Source of the DNA: CAZLPZ01 sp964561535
GTDB taxonomy: Bacteria; Pseudomonadota; Alphaproteobacteria; Micavibrionales; Micavibrionaceae
Direction of reading: 5' to 3'
Length of the DNA: 64,000 bases
Assembly (NCBI GenBank): GCA_964561535.1
Contig: CAZLPZ010000002.1
Coordinates: 37,869 to 101,868, forward strand
The notes beneath the pieces were generated by a model. It was not told where the DNA came from and ran no database searches. It saw only the letters and a program-made list of their open reading frames with translations. Both the position numbers and the translations under genes were made by a program. This document shows, in pieces, positions 41,972 to 51,380 of this stretch (the first letter of the stretch is position 1; each line of letters begins with the position of its first letter).

Positions 41972-42791
41972 GTGAAGAGGCAACACCGTGTTCTTCAATC
42001 TCAACCATAACCGGAGTATGATCCGACGGTTGATCCAAGCCACGCGGCACACGATCCACAAATGCAGCGATGACACGATCCGCTAGCCCAGGCGTTAATA
42101 AAATATGATCAATTCGAATGCCATTATTCCGCGGCCAAGCGCCGGCTTGATAATCCCAAAACGTATAGAAATCTGACGGGTTATTACCCTGACCCCCATA
42201 TACCTTTAACGCATCCATAAACCCCAGATATTGCATGGCACGGTATATCCCGCGCACATCCGGTTGGGCCAAGGCATCCCCCCGCCAGTCATCGGGTCGG
42301 GCAGCGTCTGTATCATTTGGAATAATATTAAAGTCACCCATGACCATCACATTTTCACCCCGCGCACGCACGCCCGACATATATTCATACAAAGCATTTA
42401 ACCAGCGCAATTTATAGATATATTTATCGGTGCCCATAGGGTTGCCGTTTGGGGCATAAATATTAATGACGGTACACGGGATCGGTGCCATGATCCGGAT
42501 GGCGATAAACCGTGCACTCTCGTCATCTTCCATCCCTGGTAAACGTGTGATCACAGATGTACCCGCATCAACAACAACGCGACCGGATCGCACCAAAATC
42601 GCGACACCATTATATGCTTTTTGAGGGACAATAAACGATTCATACCCCGCGGTTTGAAAGGCATCGATCGGAAAATCCATCCCTTTTAATTCTTGAAGGC
42701 TTAAAATATCGGGGGCATGCACGGCCAACCAATCCAAGACAATCGGCAACCGCATCTTAATGGAATTCACATTAAAGGTGGCAACTTTCAT
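41958..42791 (-). CDS. xthA: Exodeoxyribonuclease III
   Basis: The 277-residue protein has the exonuclease-endonuclease-phosphatase signatures MKVATFNVNSIKMRL, LQELKG (metal-binding Glu), NIYAPNGNP, MGDFNIIP, IRIDHILL and the terminal SDHTPVMVEIE. It acts as an AP endonuclease and 3'-5' exonuclease in base-excision repair. The start overlaps the upstream kinase gene by four bases (ATGA), linking repair with a sensor kinase in one transcript, probably without functional meaning. Confidence 0.95.
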   Translation of the reverse strand: MKVATFNVNSIKMRLPIVLDWLAVHAPDILSLQELKGMDFPIDAFQTAGYESFIVPQKAYNGVAILVRSGRVVVDAGTSVITRLPGMEDDESARFIAIRIMAPIPCTVINIYAPNGNPMGTDKYIYKLRWLNALYEYMSGVRARGENVMVMGDFNIIPNDTDAARPDDWRGDALAQPDVRGIYRAMQYLGFMDALKVYGGQGNNPSDFYTFWDYQAGAWPRNNGIRIDHILLTPGLADRVIAAFVDRVPRGLDQPSDHTPVMVEIEEHGVASSLTMG

Positions 42792-44983
42792 GGCCGCTTT
42801 TTCAAAATGGTAAAGGACACTGTCGTCCCCACGCCCAATTCAGATGTGATGGTCAATGTCCCTCCATGCAAATCCACCAGTTCTTTGGTAATCGCAAGCC
42901 CCAAACCCGACCCATCGTGTGACCGCGTATAATGATTAGCCACTTGTTCAAATGGTTTTGTAATGACCGGAATAAGATGCGCGGGAATGCCAATGCCTGT
43001 ATCAATCACGGAAAATTTTACATACGTATCATCTTCCGCAATTGACACCGTAATTTTTCCGCCCCCGCGGGTAAATTTAATCGCATTCGACAGGACATTC
43101 AACATCATCTGAAGGACACCGCGCCGATCGGCACACGCATGCAAATTTTCATTTTCAATATCTGTTTTTAAAATAATTTGGGCTTCCCGTGCACGTCCCT
43201 CGACCATGTTGATTGCCAAACGCACCAGTTTCCCGATATTCACGTCTTCAGGGTCCAACGTATATTTCCCGGCTTCAATTTTCGACATATCCAAAATATC
43301 TGAAATCAAATCCAGTAAATGTTCACCGCTCGCCCGGATGCCATCAATATAATCAAGATACCGATCATTCCCCAAGGGGCCCAGCAATTGCCGCTGCATC
43401 ATTTCTGAAAACCCAATAATGGCATTCAGGGGCGTGCGCAATTCATGTGACATGTTCGCCAAGAATTTTGATTTACTGTCATATGCCCGTTCGGCCGCAT
43501 TTTTTGCCTGCATCAAGTCATGTTCGGCAATTTTACGATCGGTGACGTCCTGCATCATACCAAACAAAGCAAAAATATCCCCCGTTTCGTCCGCATCGCA
43601 TCGACCTTCACATCGAATATAACGCATCGCCCCAGAAACATTTTTAATTGAAAAATCAATTTCAAAGGGCCCTTGATGGAACATAGCACGTTCGATCCCC
43701 TGCACCACCCGGCCCCGATCCCGCAAGGGGATCATCGCCGCAATTTGTTCGGTACGTGGCGCACCGTTTGCCGGATTCAATCCAAAAATCCGGTACATTT
43801 CATCCGATAAAATTAATGAATCAGACCCCACGGCCCAACGCCAATATCCCAAATGAGCAATCGATTCAGCCTCGGCCAATTGTTGCGCGTGTTGGGCCAA
43901 TTTTTGTTCCCGCGCCCGTGTTTCAGTTAAATCATGGGCCAGTACAAATACCCGTTCACCCTGACGACGCAAGCGCATATCAAACACACGCCCTTGCCCC
44001 GCGTGATCCACCATACGCGCCAAAATTGCGACCCGACCCGATAAAGATGGATCATGCGAAAAGCCCATAAATAAAGCTCGAACCGACGGTTGATCCTCGG
44101 GAAATACCAAATCAAACAACGTCTGAGATTCATATCCCGCATGCGGGTGCAACCCAAAACAAGTACTTCCCGCCTGGTTGACCGCCTGAATAACGCCGTT
44201 CAAATCAACCCGGATCATCACATCATCCGACAAATCCAGAAATACTTGAGCCTCAGACCGTGTGCCCCGTTCCAGTACTTTGCGAAAAGCCACACGGACC
44301 GACGGCGTTTGTTGAACGGCCAAAAGATCCCGCGAGGGTTTAACGGAATCCCCCACCACCAACCCTTTAAATGCATCGGTATGCCGCAACCCGGCACGAT
44401 CTTGTTCATCTGTTGCAACGGTATTTAAATACATCAAAGCTTCATCAACCGATGGCGTAAACACATCGTCATTTTGGGAATAATCATCCACCTGTATATC
44501 AAACGCGCGATCCCCAAAATCAACAACTTGTGGAATGGGGTCTTCCCGTTTGGGTTGGATCTGTAATACAGAATCTTGACGCGATTGAACATCGACCTGT
44601 TCATCATCCTCGACCCGTGTAATCACCAAAAAGCGTGGCCCCGCGCCTACCTGCATCCATTCACACGAAAATGTAATCATCGGAGGGCCATGATCGGGCA
44701 TGACAACACTGTGCCGGCCTTCGGGGATATCACCACATACGCCCGTATGTAATCCGAATGTCTGCGGATCCGATCGGGTCGCGGCGCCATGAAAAGCGGG
44801 GAATACCATTAAATCGAGCACCCGCGCGCCTTTAATCATTGTCGGGGTCGCGTGCAATAATTGCGCAAAAGCGGGAGAGGCATAGACAACCCGTCCCTCT
44901 TCGGTTGCAACCAACCGCGCCGGATCATAGACAGAATCCTGGACAGAATCAGGCCTTTGTTTTTCAAAAGAAACGGAGGACAT
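42788..44983 (-). CDS. Large PAS-domain sensor histidine kinase, PleC/DivJ-like
   Basis: About 731 residues from ATG 44983; a GTG at 44995 is an alternative and neither has a good ribosome-binding site. The protein has an N-terminal PAS (around residues 20-130), a second PAS (DVMIRVDLNGVIQAVNQAGSTCF, VFVLAHDLTETRAREQ), a third PAS with PAC end (LFGMMQDVTDRKIAEH), H-box NMSHELRTPLNAIIGFSEMM and ATPase motifs NVLSNAIKFTRGGG, DTGIGIPAHL and GSGLGLAITKELVDLHGG. No membrane span is evident. It is closely related in its kinase core to the product at 35956-37506 and probably also feeds the DivK/CtrA network. Confidence 0.85.
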   Translation of the reverse strand: MSSVSFEKQRPDSVQDSVYDPARLVATEEGRVVYASPAFAQLLHATPTMIKGARVLDLMVFPAFHGAATRSDPQTFGLHTGVCGDIPEGRHSVVMPDHGPPMITFSCEWMQVGAGPRFLVITRVEDDEQVDVQSRQDSVLQIQPKREDPIPQVVDFGDRAFDIQVDDYSQNDDVFTPSVDEALMYLNTVATDEQDRAGLRHTDAFKGLVVGDSVKPSRDLLAVQQTPSVRVAFRKVLERGTRSEAQVFLDLSDDVMIRVDLNGVIQAVNQAGSTCFGLHPHAGYESQTLFDLVFPEDQPSVRALFMGFSHDPSLSGRVAILARMVDHAGQGRVFDMRLRRQGERVFVLAHDLTETRAREQKLAQHAQQLAEAESIAHLGYWRWAVGSDSLILSDEMYRIFGLNPANGAPRTEQIAAMIPLRDRGRVVQGIERAMFHQGPFEIDFSIKNVSGAMRYIRCEGRCDADETGDIFALFGMMQDVTDRKIAEHDLMQAKNAAERAYDSKSKFLANMSHELRTPLNAIIGFSEMMQRQLLGPLGNDRYLDYIDGIRASGEHLLDLISDILDMSKIEAGKYTLDPEDVNIGKLVRLAINMVEGRAREAQIILKTDIENENLHACADRRGVLQMMLNVLSNAIKFTRGGGKITVSIAEDDTYVKFSVIDTGIGIPAHLIPVITKPFEQVANHYTRSHDGSGLGLAITKELVDLHGGTLTITSELGVGTTVSFTILKKRP

Positions 44984-45100
44984 CAGGGGGGACACAAGGA
45001 AAAAGGAGAATCGGAAGATGAACGGCAGGTCGAATCAAACCCTTAACAAAAGTATAACAGGTTTAACTTATCCCCAAAGAGAAAAAGAAGAAAAAATAAC

Positions 45101-45162
45101 TGTCGCCCCGGCGCAGGCCAGGGCCTCGATGTCACAAGATCCCAGCCTGCGCCGGGATGACA
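45101..45162. repeat. REP-like inverted repeat pair
   Basis: CCCGGCGCAGGC (45107-45118) and its exact reverse complement GCCTGCGCCGGG (45145-45156), with TGTC/TGACA at the outer ends, form a long hairpin between two minus-strand genes. Confidence 0.75.
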
Positions 45163-45181
45163 CTCTTTTGACCATAAATCT

Positions 45182-45553
45182 CTAAATCTGCGACTGTGCG
45201 AAATTATTCGCAACCATATCATCCAAGATTTGAGAAAACACCTGACGCACATCCGTCGTCAGGGGCAGAAATTGCAACGCTGTTTTATCGCCGGCGCGTC
45301 GAATAACGCGCGCGGGATGTTTCACGTTCACCACGCGGTCACTCAATTTAAATCGCAAGGTTAAATCATACACTTGATCAACCGTGAAAAAACGATTATC
45401 CCCCCCCAGCAACGCCCCGCCTTGGGACCAGTTCTCAACCGGATAGACCATATCCCCCACCTGGGCCACCGACATTTCGGTCGACCGACGTTCATACATC
45501 CGACGAAAAACACTGCCGAATCCATCTTGAGTTTTTTGGGCTGCCTGAGCCAT
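45182..45553 (-). CDS. PilZ-domain-like protein
   Basis: The 123-residue protein has a PilZ-like beta-barrel pattern: ERRSTEMSVAQVGDMVYPVENWSQGGALLGG, where NWSQGG corresponds to the (D/N)-x-S-x-x-G motif, and later VKHPARVIRRAGDKTALQFLPL. The upstream RxxxR element that binds c-di-GMP is incomplete (RRMYERR could serve), so ligand binding is uncertain. It probably links c-di-GMP to surface or motility functions. It is monocistronic. Confidence 0.65.
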   Translation of the reverse strand: MAQAAQKTQDGFGSVFRRMYERRSTEMSVAQVGDMVYPVENWSQGGALLGGDNRFFTVDQVYDLTLRFKLSDRVVNVKHPARVIRRAGDKTALQFLPLTTDVRQVFSQILDDMVANNFAQSQI

Positions 45554-45769
45554 GGTGAATGTCCTTTGATCATTTTTCTGGGCGTTTGCCGTCCAGTTTA
45601 TCTTGAAAACGTTTTTAATCTATACCGAAACCCACGTCCTTAACAATGAATTAAAGAGTCATGTCCTTAAAATCTATATTAATAATATGAAAATTACAAG
45701 ATCATATTGCAAAAGAAAGTTTTACATGACATAAAAATCAAAATATTTCCAAAAAAACAGGAACCCCCG

Positions 45770-46462
45770 ATGACAAAGCTCGAGAAAAACCCAAAATCAA
45801 GAATTCCTTACAGACATTTATCTGAGACTAACAGTAAATGGGTTTGCGATACATTTGTCGAAAGAACGGAACTACATGGTCTAAAAAATGCCTATCATAC
45901 CACAACCCGAAATGTCCCGATATTATCAAAACATATAAGCGCCACCAAAAAAGAACAACGATTTTACCTGGGATCCGCATTTGGCGCCGCGTGTTTAACC
46001 GCCGCTGCTTTCTTGGCCTCTCAGCATTTTGAAATAAAAGCCAATGAAACCACCGCTGCTGCCATGACAAATCCCACCGTTATCGCCGCCGCCCAAAAAG
46101 AATCGTGGGAAAATGCAAAGAAAAACGCCGCACAATCAATTTTATCTTTAACCCCAAATCAACAAGCCCCCACAGCGGACGATATCAAAAAATTAAGCGG
46201 TCAATTCATGCCCGCTGCTTTAAAAAATCAAGCTGAAATATCAGATCCATTGGCGTTTGCGGATAAGGTGTTCCTATTATTTAGTGCAGGATTTGCCGTA
46301 ATATCTTGTGTATTATTGTCACGCGCCGGCAGAATGCTCGTAGAAAGACGCCGTTTAGCAAGATATTTCCAAGAAAATACAATTTCGCATCAAAAAATCA
46401 TCGCCGCACACAACATTCTTGTTCCAGAAAGAGATAGAATTACCCCTGAAAATAATCCTTGA
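45770..46462 (+). CDS. Two-helix membrane protein, unknown
   Basis: ATG 45770, seven bases after AGGAA, gives 230 residues; an upstream in-frame start at 45707 has no ribosome-binding site. A soluble head of about 60 residues is followed by a membrane helix (FYLGSAFGAACLTAAAFLASQ), a loop of about 80 residues, a second helix (VFLLFSAGFAVISCVLLS) and a basic tail (RMLVERRRLARYF). It is the last gene before the phage-like cassette, and the promoter of that cassette overlaps its stop codon. It is probably a host gene. Confidence 0.6.
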   Translation: MTKLEKNPKSRIPYRHLSETNSKWVCDTFVERTELHGLKNAYHTTTRNVPILSKHISATKKEQRFYLGSAFGAACLTAAAFLASQHFEIKANETTAAAMTNPTVIAAAQKESWENAKKNAAQSILSLTPNQQAPTADDIKKLSGQFMPAALKNQAEISDPLAFADKVFLLFSAGFAVISCVLLSRAGRMLVERRRLARYFQENTISHQKIIAAHNILVPERDRITPENNP

Positions 46463-46487
46463 CACGTACTGAATAATATCCTATATT
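46459..46487 (+). promoter_or_regulatory. Strong sigma-70-type promoter of the phage-like cassette
   Basis: TTGACA (46459-46464), a 17-base spacer and TATATT (46482-46487) match the consensus closely and predict a start near 46494. Confidence 0.8.
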
Positions 46488-46497
46488 CTTCGTAACG

Positions 46498-46543
46498 CCG
46501 CCACACTTGGGTCTTTACCGACCCTTTTGGGGCGGTTTTTTTT
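46498..46543 (+). terminator. Terminator immediately after the cassette promoter
   Basis: Nested arms (CCGCC with GGCGG outside, GGGTC with GACCC inside) are followed by eight T residues. Transcripts from the promoter would end after about 50 bases unless antiterminated. Confidence 0.8.
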
Positions 46544-46676
46544 AGGATCCGGCTTTACCGTGGCCGCGCGCGCACCGATAGATTTTTTAAATCCATCGAT
46601 AATGCAACCCCGCGCGAGAACCCCCCGCCCCCCAAAAAAAAATCATATCCACCACAAACTTTAAAAAGGATCCACC

Positions 46677-47510
46677 ATGTCTGTTTCGATCAACACAGCC
46701 TTCGTGAAACAATTCGAAGAACAAGTTCACGAATCTTATCAACGTCTGGGGTCTAAACTCCTGAAAACTGTTCGCACGATTCCCGATGTCCGGGGATCGG
46801 TTGCTGTCTTTCAAAAAATCGGCAAGGGCGCCGCATCAACAAAATCAACCCACGGGATGGTACCGGTGATGAATATCGCACACACAAGCGTCGAATGCCC
46901 ACTGGCCGATTATTATGCTGGTGATTGGGTTGACCAATTTGATGAATTAAAAATCAACCATGATGAACGCGGCGTCATTGCCAATGCGGGTGCCTATGCG
47001 ATCGGACGTAAAACCGACGATCTGATTTTATCGGCCCTGGCATCGGCGACGACAAACGTCATTACCGATAATAATATTGGGTTTACAAAAGACAAAATCC
47101 TCCAGGCATTTGAAGTCTTGGGCGCCAATGACGTGCCAGATGACGGCGAACGCTATGCGGTTGTCGGGTGGCGTCAATGGTCGGAACTGTTGAAAATTCC
47201 TGAATTTTCAAGCTCTGATTATAACGGCGGGAACAGTATGCCCTGGGCAGGCGGCGCCCAAGCCCGCAAATGGATGGGCACGACATGGATTCAAATGTCG
47301 GGTCTGCCACTCGACGGGAACGATATCCGATCCTGTTATTGGTTTCACAAAACTTCTGTGGGCCATGCATCGGTTTCAAAAATCAAAACAGATGTCACCT
47401 GGCACGGCGATCGCGCCTCGCATTTTGTGAATAACATGATGTCACAAGGCGCGGTTCTGATTGATCCAATGGGTGTTGTCACGATCAAATCGGATGAAAC
47501 CCCGGACTAA
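46677..47510 (+). CDS. Phage major capsid protein (Phage_capsid_2-like)
   Basis: The 277-residue product resembles capsid proteins of alphaproteobacterial podophages: KQFEEQVHESYQRLGSKLL, VRGSVAVFQKIGKG, HTSVECPLADYYAGDWVDQFDELK, the helix GAYAIGRKTDDLILSALA and C-terminal TDVTWHGDRASHFVNNMMSQGAVLIDPMGVV. It forms the icosahedral shell. The ATG follows AAAAAGGATCCACC. No scaffold or protease gene precedes it. The family call is by pattern; the fold is expected to be HK97-like. Confidence 0.78.
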   Translation: MSVSINTAFVKQFEEQVHESYQRLGSKLLKTVRTIPDVRGSVAVFQKIGKGAASTKSTHGMVPVMNIAHTSVECPLADYYAGDWVDQFDELKINHDERGVIANAGAYAIGRKTDDLILSALASATTNVITDNNIGFTKDKILQAFEVLGANDVPDDGERYAVVGWRQWSELLKIPEFSSSDYNGGNSMPWAGGAQARKWMGTTWIQMSGLPLDGNDIRSCYWFHKTSVGHASVSKIKTDVTWHGDRASHFVNNMMSQGAVLIDPMGVVTIKSDETPD

Positions 47511-47534
47511 TTTTAACAACGGCAAAAATAACAT

Positions 47535-47607
47535 AGCCACCCCGGCGTAAGCCGGGGTCCAGACTTGATTAAATTAAATCTGGATACCGGCTTACGCCGG
47601 TATGGCA
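47535..47607. repeat. REP-like double hairpin inside the phage cassette
   Basis: CCCCGGCGTAAGCCGGGG and ACCGGCTTACGCCGGT flank a central CCAGA...TCTGG stem, in the gap between the capsid gene and the next ORF. Confidence 0.7.
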
Positions 47608-47655
47608 GCATTTTTTACCCCACATTCTTACTTAATTTTTTAAAGGAGACTTTCA

Positions 47656-47895
47656 ATGGCCTATAAATCTTCAGACCTCAGCGTCCTCGCCTATGCCAAT
47701 AATTTTACATTTTGGCATTACACAACCACGGATACCAGTGTTACAACCGCCGGATATTATAACAGTGCGGCCGACATGTTGCGTGTCAATGACTTGATCA
47801 TTGTGACCGTTAATACCGGAATTACGCCCGCTACAAAATTTTATATTGTCACGGGAAATACGGGTTCGGTTATCACAATTGCGCTCTACGCTTAA
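47656..47895 (+). CDS. Small phage protein next to capsid (decoration-like)
   Basis: This 79-residue protein is rich in beta-forming and small residues (NNFTFWHYTTTDTSVTTAGY, DMLRVNDLIIVTVNTG, KFYIVTGNTGSVITIALY). The size and beta character suggest a head decoration or stabilising protein. The ATG follows AAAGGAGACTTTCA, a strong ribosome-binding site consistent with high expression. Short proteins of this type commonly follow the capsid gene in related phages; the exact role is inferred. Confidence 0.6.
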   Translation: MAYKSSDLSVLAYANNFTFWHYTTTDTSVTTAGYYNSAADMLRVNDLIIVTVNTGITPATKFYIVTGNTGSVITIALYA

Positions 47896-47930
47896 CGACA
47901 TACTTATCCCACGATTCTAATTTTATCTCG

Positions 47931-47960
47931 TTGCCATACCGGCGAAAGCCGATATGGCAA
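47931..47960. repeat. TTGCCATA-type palindromic repeat
   Basis: TTGCCATA and TATGGCAA flank CCGGCGAAAGCCGA. A related copy occurs at 57197-57226. Confidence 0.6.
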
Positions 47961-48003
47961 CCTTTAAAATGACTTTTTTACCCTTTCACAAAAGGATACC
48001 CCC

Positions 48004-48576
48004 ATGTCGCTCTCTCAATTGACACTCATCAATACAGCCCTCATTAAATTAGGGGCTTATAAAATCACATCCTTAACCGATGGATCAACGGAATCAGATA
48101 TCGCAAACACCCTATATACGCCTGTTCGAAATGCACTTTTATCAATCTATCCCTGGAGTTTTGCCACACAACAAGTCGTTTTATCAACGCCGTCCCTGGC
48201 ACCACCGGTGGCAGACTATACCTATGCCTTTGATCTACCCACCGATCATCTTCGAACACTCTCAATTGGATCTAATGGTACAGGCCAGGGGGGTATATAC
48301 CGCCAAACGACGGGTCACCTTGAAACAGATCAACCTTCAATTATTTTGACCTATATCGCGCGCATTTCTGAAATGGTTCAACCACCCTTTTTTGACCTGG
48401 TCCTGATTAATCGTCTGGCAGCTGAATTTTGTATTCCGTTAACCGAAAACACCGCACGCGCTGAAAGTCTTTATAAACTTTCAGAACAAGAATTAGCCCG
48501 CGCGCGCATAACCGATGCGATGCAAGATACGCCGTCAAAAATAACCCGCTTTAACCTGATCAGTGCGCGAGGATAA
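48004..48576 (+). CDS. Tail tubular protein A-like (gp11-like)
   Basis: The 190-residue protein starts SLSQLTLINTALIKLGAYKITSLTDGSTE and has ALLSIYPWSFATQ and RLAAEFCIPLTENTARAESLYKLSEQELARAR, the helical pattern of T7 gp11-like adaptor/tail-tube proteins. These form the ring joining the portal to the tail nozzle. The ATG follows AAAGGATACCCCC. The next gene begins two bases after its stop, as expected for gp11-gp12. The absence of an encoded portal is notable since this protein would contact one. Confidence 0.75.
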   Translation: MSLSQLTLINTALIKLGAYKITSLTDGSTESDIANTLYTPVRNALLSIYPWSFATQQVVLSTPSLAPPVADYTYAFDLPTDHLRTLSIGSNGTGQGGIYRQTTGHLETDQPSIILTYIARISEMVQPPFFDLVLINRLAAEFCIPLTENTARAESLYKLSEQELARARITDAMQDTPSKITRFNLISARG

Positions 48577-48578
48577 TC

Positions 48579-50453
48579 ATGACAAAAACAGTTCATTTAA
48601 AAACAAATTTTACGGCAGGTGAAATATCCCCCGATCTATTGGGTCGCGGCGATACCAATGCGTATGAAAATGGAGCATTGATCCTCGAAAATGTCTTTAT
48701 ATCGCCAACCGGAGGGATAAAACGCCGCCCCGGGACGGCTTATACGGCAACGTTACCGTCTTATGCCCGATTAATGGCATACGAATATGCAGCAGACCAA
48801 ACCTATGTCCTCGCAATCACCTCGACATCAACATCCATATATCTGGATGGAAATTTACAAATAATACTTTCAAGTCCCTGGACCACGTCACAACTCGATC
48901 AACTAAACAGTGGTCAAAGTGCCGAGGCCTTATACATCACCCATCCCGATGTCCCGCCTAAAAGAATCATGCGGAGCACGTCCGGGATATGGTCCATCAC
49001 AGATATCACATGGAACACATCGGGGAATTTATCATTGCAACCGTACTATAAATTCGCATCGCCCGATGTCACCTTATTTTCATCGCAAACAACAGGATCG
49101 GCCACCCTGACCGCTTCTGCGCCAATTTTTACATCGGCCTATATTGGCGTCAGATTGCGGATTCGAACCACCGAATGCACGATTACAGGATTTACGAATC
49201 CAACAACCGTCACCGCCACTATTCACGGCGCACTGGCCGCTACCCCCGCAACGACAGATTGGAAAGAACAGGCATTTAACACCCTGCGCGGATACCCCGT
49301 TACCCTGTCATTTTATCAAGACCGATTGGTCTTTGGCGGATCTAAAAGTCTGGTCAACCGATTGTGGTTTTCAAAGTCAGGTGATCATTTTAATTTCGAT
49401 TTAGGAACAGGATTAGATGATGATTCAATTGAATTTGGAATCTTTTCAGATCAGATCAGCGCGGTGCGCGGGTTGGTATCCGGTCGCCATTTACAAGTCT
49501 TTTGCAGCGGCGCCGAATATATGGTCACCGGCGATCCATTAACCCCTACAAATATTCAAGTAAAACGCCAAACACGCATTGGCACATCGACCGACCGTTC
49601 TATTCCCCCAATTGACATTGATGGTGCGACCATGTTTATCAACCGGACCCGAACAGAAATTCGAGAATTTTTATATACCGATTTGGAACAAGCTTATCGC
49701 GCGACTGATGTTGCACTTCTTACCCATGACATGATTTCGGGGGCTGTTGATCAAGATTTTGATAAAACGCGGCGAATATTATTTATAATTCGGGCGGATG
49801 GAACCTTTTCAACGCTGACCCTATACCGTACCGAAAATGTAACGGCATGGACGCGTCATATCACCAACGGGGCCGTTCAATCATGTATTGCGGCGCGCGA
49901 TCGCCTATATCTTCAAGTTTTACGCAACGGCACGTATATCTTGGAAGAATTGCGTGATGGCATCTATTTAGATTCAAGTATAACCGCATCATCCATCACG
50001 CCACAAACCATCTGGACCGGTCTATCTCATCTAAACGGCATGACGGTATCGGTTTTAGGGGACGGGACTCATCAAGGAACCTATGACGTATCAGAGGGGA
50101 CAATTACACTTTCATCCGCAGTCACCACCATTCAAATTGGTCTTCCCTATACGCATACCATTCAACCACTTCCCTTAAACCCCCTGTCGATCGGTATAGC
50201 GGCAAAAAAATCGCGCCTAATACGACTGTCTTTCAAGGTTCAAGATACAGCAAGTTTAAACATAGACACCGGACAAGGGTTTAAACCCATCCCGTTAAAA
50301 AACACAATTCCTCCAAATGTTTTTTCAGGTGATGTCGCGGTGACCGGATATGGTTGGCACGATAATATTTCAGACTCGCTTTGGAAAATTTCTGACAATA
50401 CCCCCCTGCCATTTAAACTTCTTTCTCTCTCAACCCAAGCACAGGTGAATTAA
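48579..50453 (+). CDS. Tail tubular protein B-like / tail nozzle protein (gp12-like)
   Basis: The 624-residue, beta-rich protein begins TKTVHLKTNFTAGEISPDLLGRGD and contains GGIKRRPGTAYTATL, features typical of nozzle proteins of podophages in alphaproteobacteria. Further segments LRGYPVTLSFYQDRLVFGGS and VRGLVSGRHLQVFCSGAEYMV fit the conserved middle of the family. It would form the tail tube through which DNA leaves. It is intact, with no frameshift, which argues that the cassette is still under selection or recently acquired. Confidence 0.78.
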   Translation: MTKTVHLKTNFTAGEISPDLLGRGDTNAYENGALILENVFISPTGGIKRRPGTAYTATLPSYARLMAYEYAADQTYVLAITSTSTSIYLDGNLQIILSSPWTTSQLDQLNSGQSAEALYITHPDVPPKRIMRSTSGIWSITDITWNTSGNLSLQPYYKFASPDVTLFSSQTTGSATLTASAPIFTSAYIGVRLRIRTTECTITGFTNPTTVTATIHGALAATPATTDWKEQAFNTLRGYPVTLSFYQDRLVFGGSKSLVNRLWFSKSGDHFNFDLGTGLDDDSIEFGIFSDQISAVRGLVSGRHLQVFCSGAEYMVTGDPLTPTNIQVKRQTRIGTSTDRSIPPIDIDGATMFINRTRTEIREFLYTDLEQAYRATDVALLTHDMISGAVDQDFDKTRRILFIIRADGTFSTLTLYRTENVTAWTRHITNGAVQSCIAARDRLYLQVLRNGTYILEELRDGIYLDSSITASSITPQTIWTGLSHLNGMTVSVLGDGTHQGTYDVSEGTITLSSAVTTIQIGLPYTHTIQPLPLNPLSIGIAAKKSRLIRLSFKVQDTASLNIDTGQGFKPIPLKNTIPPNVFSGDVAVTGYGWHDNISDSLWKISDNTPLPFKLLSLSTQAQVN

Positions 50454-50454
50454 C

Positions 50455-50955
50455 ATGGGCAACTTAACTTCCTTGGGCGGTGCTTTACCGCTTGTCACAA
50501 AAACAATTTCAAGTGTGAATTCAATTGATAGCCTTGTTAACGGTAATAAAAATACAGAACGTCAAAAAAATTTGGCGATCGCTCAACAAAACGAACGACA
50601 TCGATTAGAAGAAAAAATATCCGCCCAAAAAGCCCTTCTGGATACATCTATATTAAACGCAACTCAAAATGATGAGGATCGTCGACGGCAATCGGCATTA
50701 AAACGTGCCGCGGCACGGATACGCGCCCAATATGGTGGGTCGGGCCTGGATCGTGGCGGCGACACGGGATCCGGCGAAGCCGTTTTATTTGGCCTGTTTA
50801 ATGAAAATGAACAGGATCAATTAACAAGCGACAATATTTATAACCTCCGTCGCCGCATTATTGACGACAATACCCAAAATATTCGAACACGAAATTTGCT
50901 CGATGAATCACAATTTTTTGCCCGTAAAAAAGTAACCTCAGGAGGTTTGTTATGA
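50455..50955 (+). CDS. Phage internal virion-like small protein
   Basis: The 166-residue protein has a glycine-rich start MGNLTSLGGALPLV, a long charged helix (ERQKNLAIAQQNERHRLEEKISAQKALLD) and a conserved-looking AAARIRAQYGGSGLDRGGDTGSGEAVLFGL. This layout resembles small internal or head-tail proteins located after the nozzle gene in related phages. It starts one base after the previous stop and overlaps the next gene by four bases. A precise function is not assigned. Confidence 0.6.
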   Translation: MGNLTSLGGALPLVTKTISSVNSIDSLVNGNKNTERQKNLAIAQQNERHRLEEKISAQKALLDTSILNATQNDEDRRRQSALKRAAARIRAQYGGSGLDRGGDTGSGEAVLFGLFNENEQDQLTSDNIYNLRRRIIDDNTQNIRTRNLLDESQFFARKKVTSGGLL

Positions 50956-51380
50956 CTGAAAACGTTGAAACACAAAAAATAATGGCTGCCTTTCTTCCCA
51001 TTTCAATTGAACACGCCATGGATCTTTATATCGAACAGGCAGTAGATAAACCAAAAAAATCTGATCCAGCCATTGAAACTCAAAACGATGATGGGACATC
51101 CACCACATCATCAAAAATAACGCCTCAGAATTCAGAAAAATTTTATAAGGACTTTGATAATTATTTATCAAGGCTAAAAGGATGCTTGGGACAAATCGAT
51201 ATTCTCTCAAAAATTGCCATTTCTTGTTCAAAGAATAATTTTTTTGCACAAGATAACGGGGATAAGAAAAAAGACGATAATGCTAAACATTACTCAATGA
51301 ATTTGGCAATAAACGATATCGCTAAACGATGGGCACAAATTAAAGAATCTGACACCAATAATGAGGTTGAAAATGACTGA
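50952..51380 (+). CDS. Small phage protein upstream of terminase
   Basis: The 142-residue charged protein begins MTENVETQKIMAAFLPISIEHAMDLY and has a Ser/Thr-rich linker and a Lys/Asp-rich middle. Its place directly before the terminase gene, overlapping it by eight bases, fits a small terminase subunit or packaging accessory, but the sequence offers no diagnostic helix-turn-helix. AGGAGGTTT precedes the ATG. The function is inferred from position only. Confidence 0.5.
   Translation: MTENVETQKIMAAFLPISIEHAMDLYIEQAVDKPKKSDPAIETQNDDGTSTTSSKITPQNSEKFYKDFDNYLSRLKGCLGQIDILSKIAISCSKNNFFAQDNGDKKKDDNAKHYSMNLAINDIAKRWAQIKESDTNNEVEND

Noticed and set aside
42235..44428. Plus-strand frames opposite xthA and the PAS kinase
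   Set aside because: Shadows of well-supported genes with no independent evidence.
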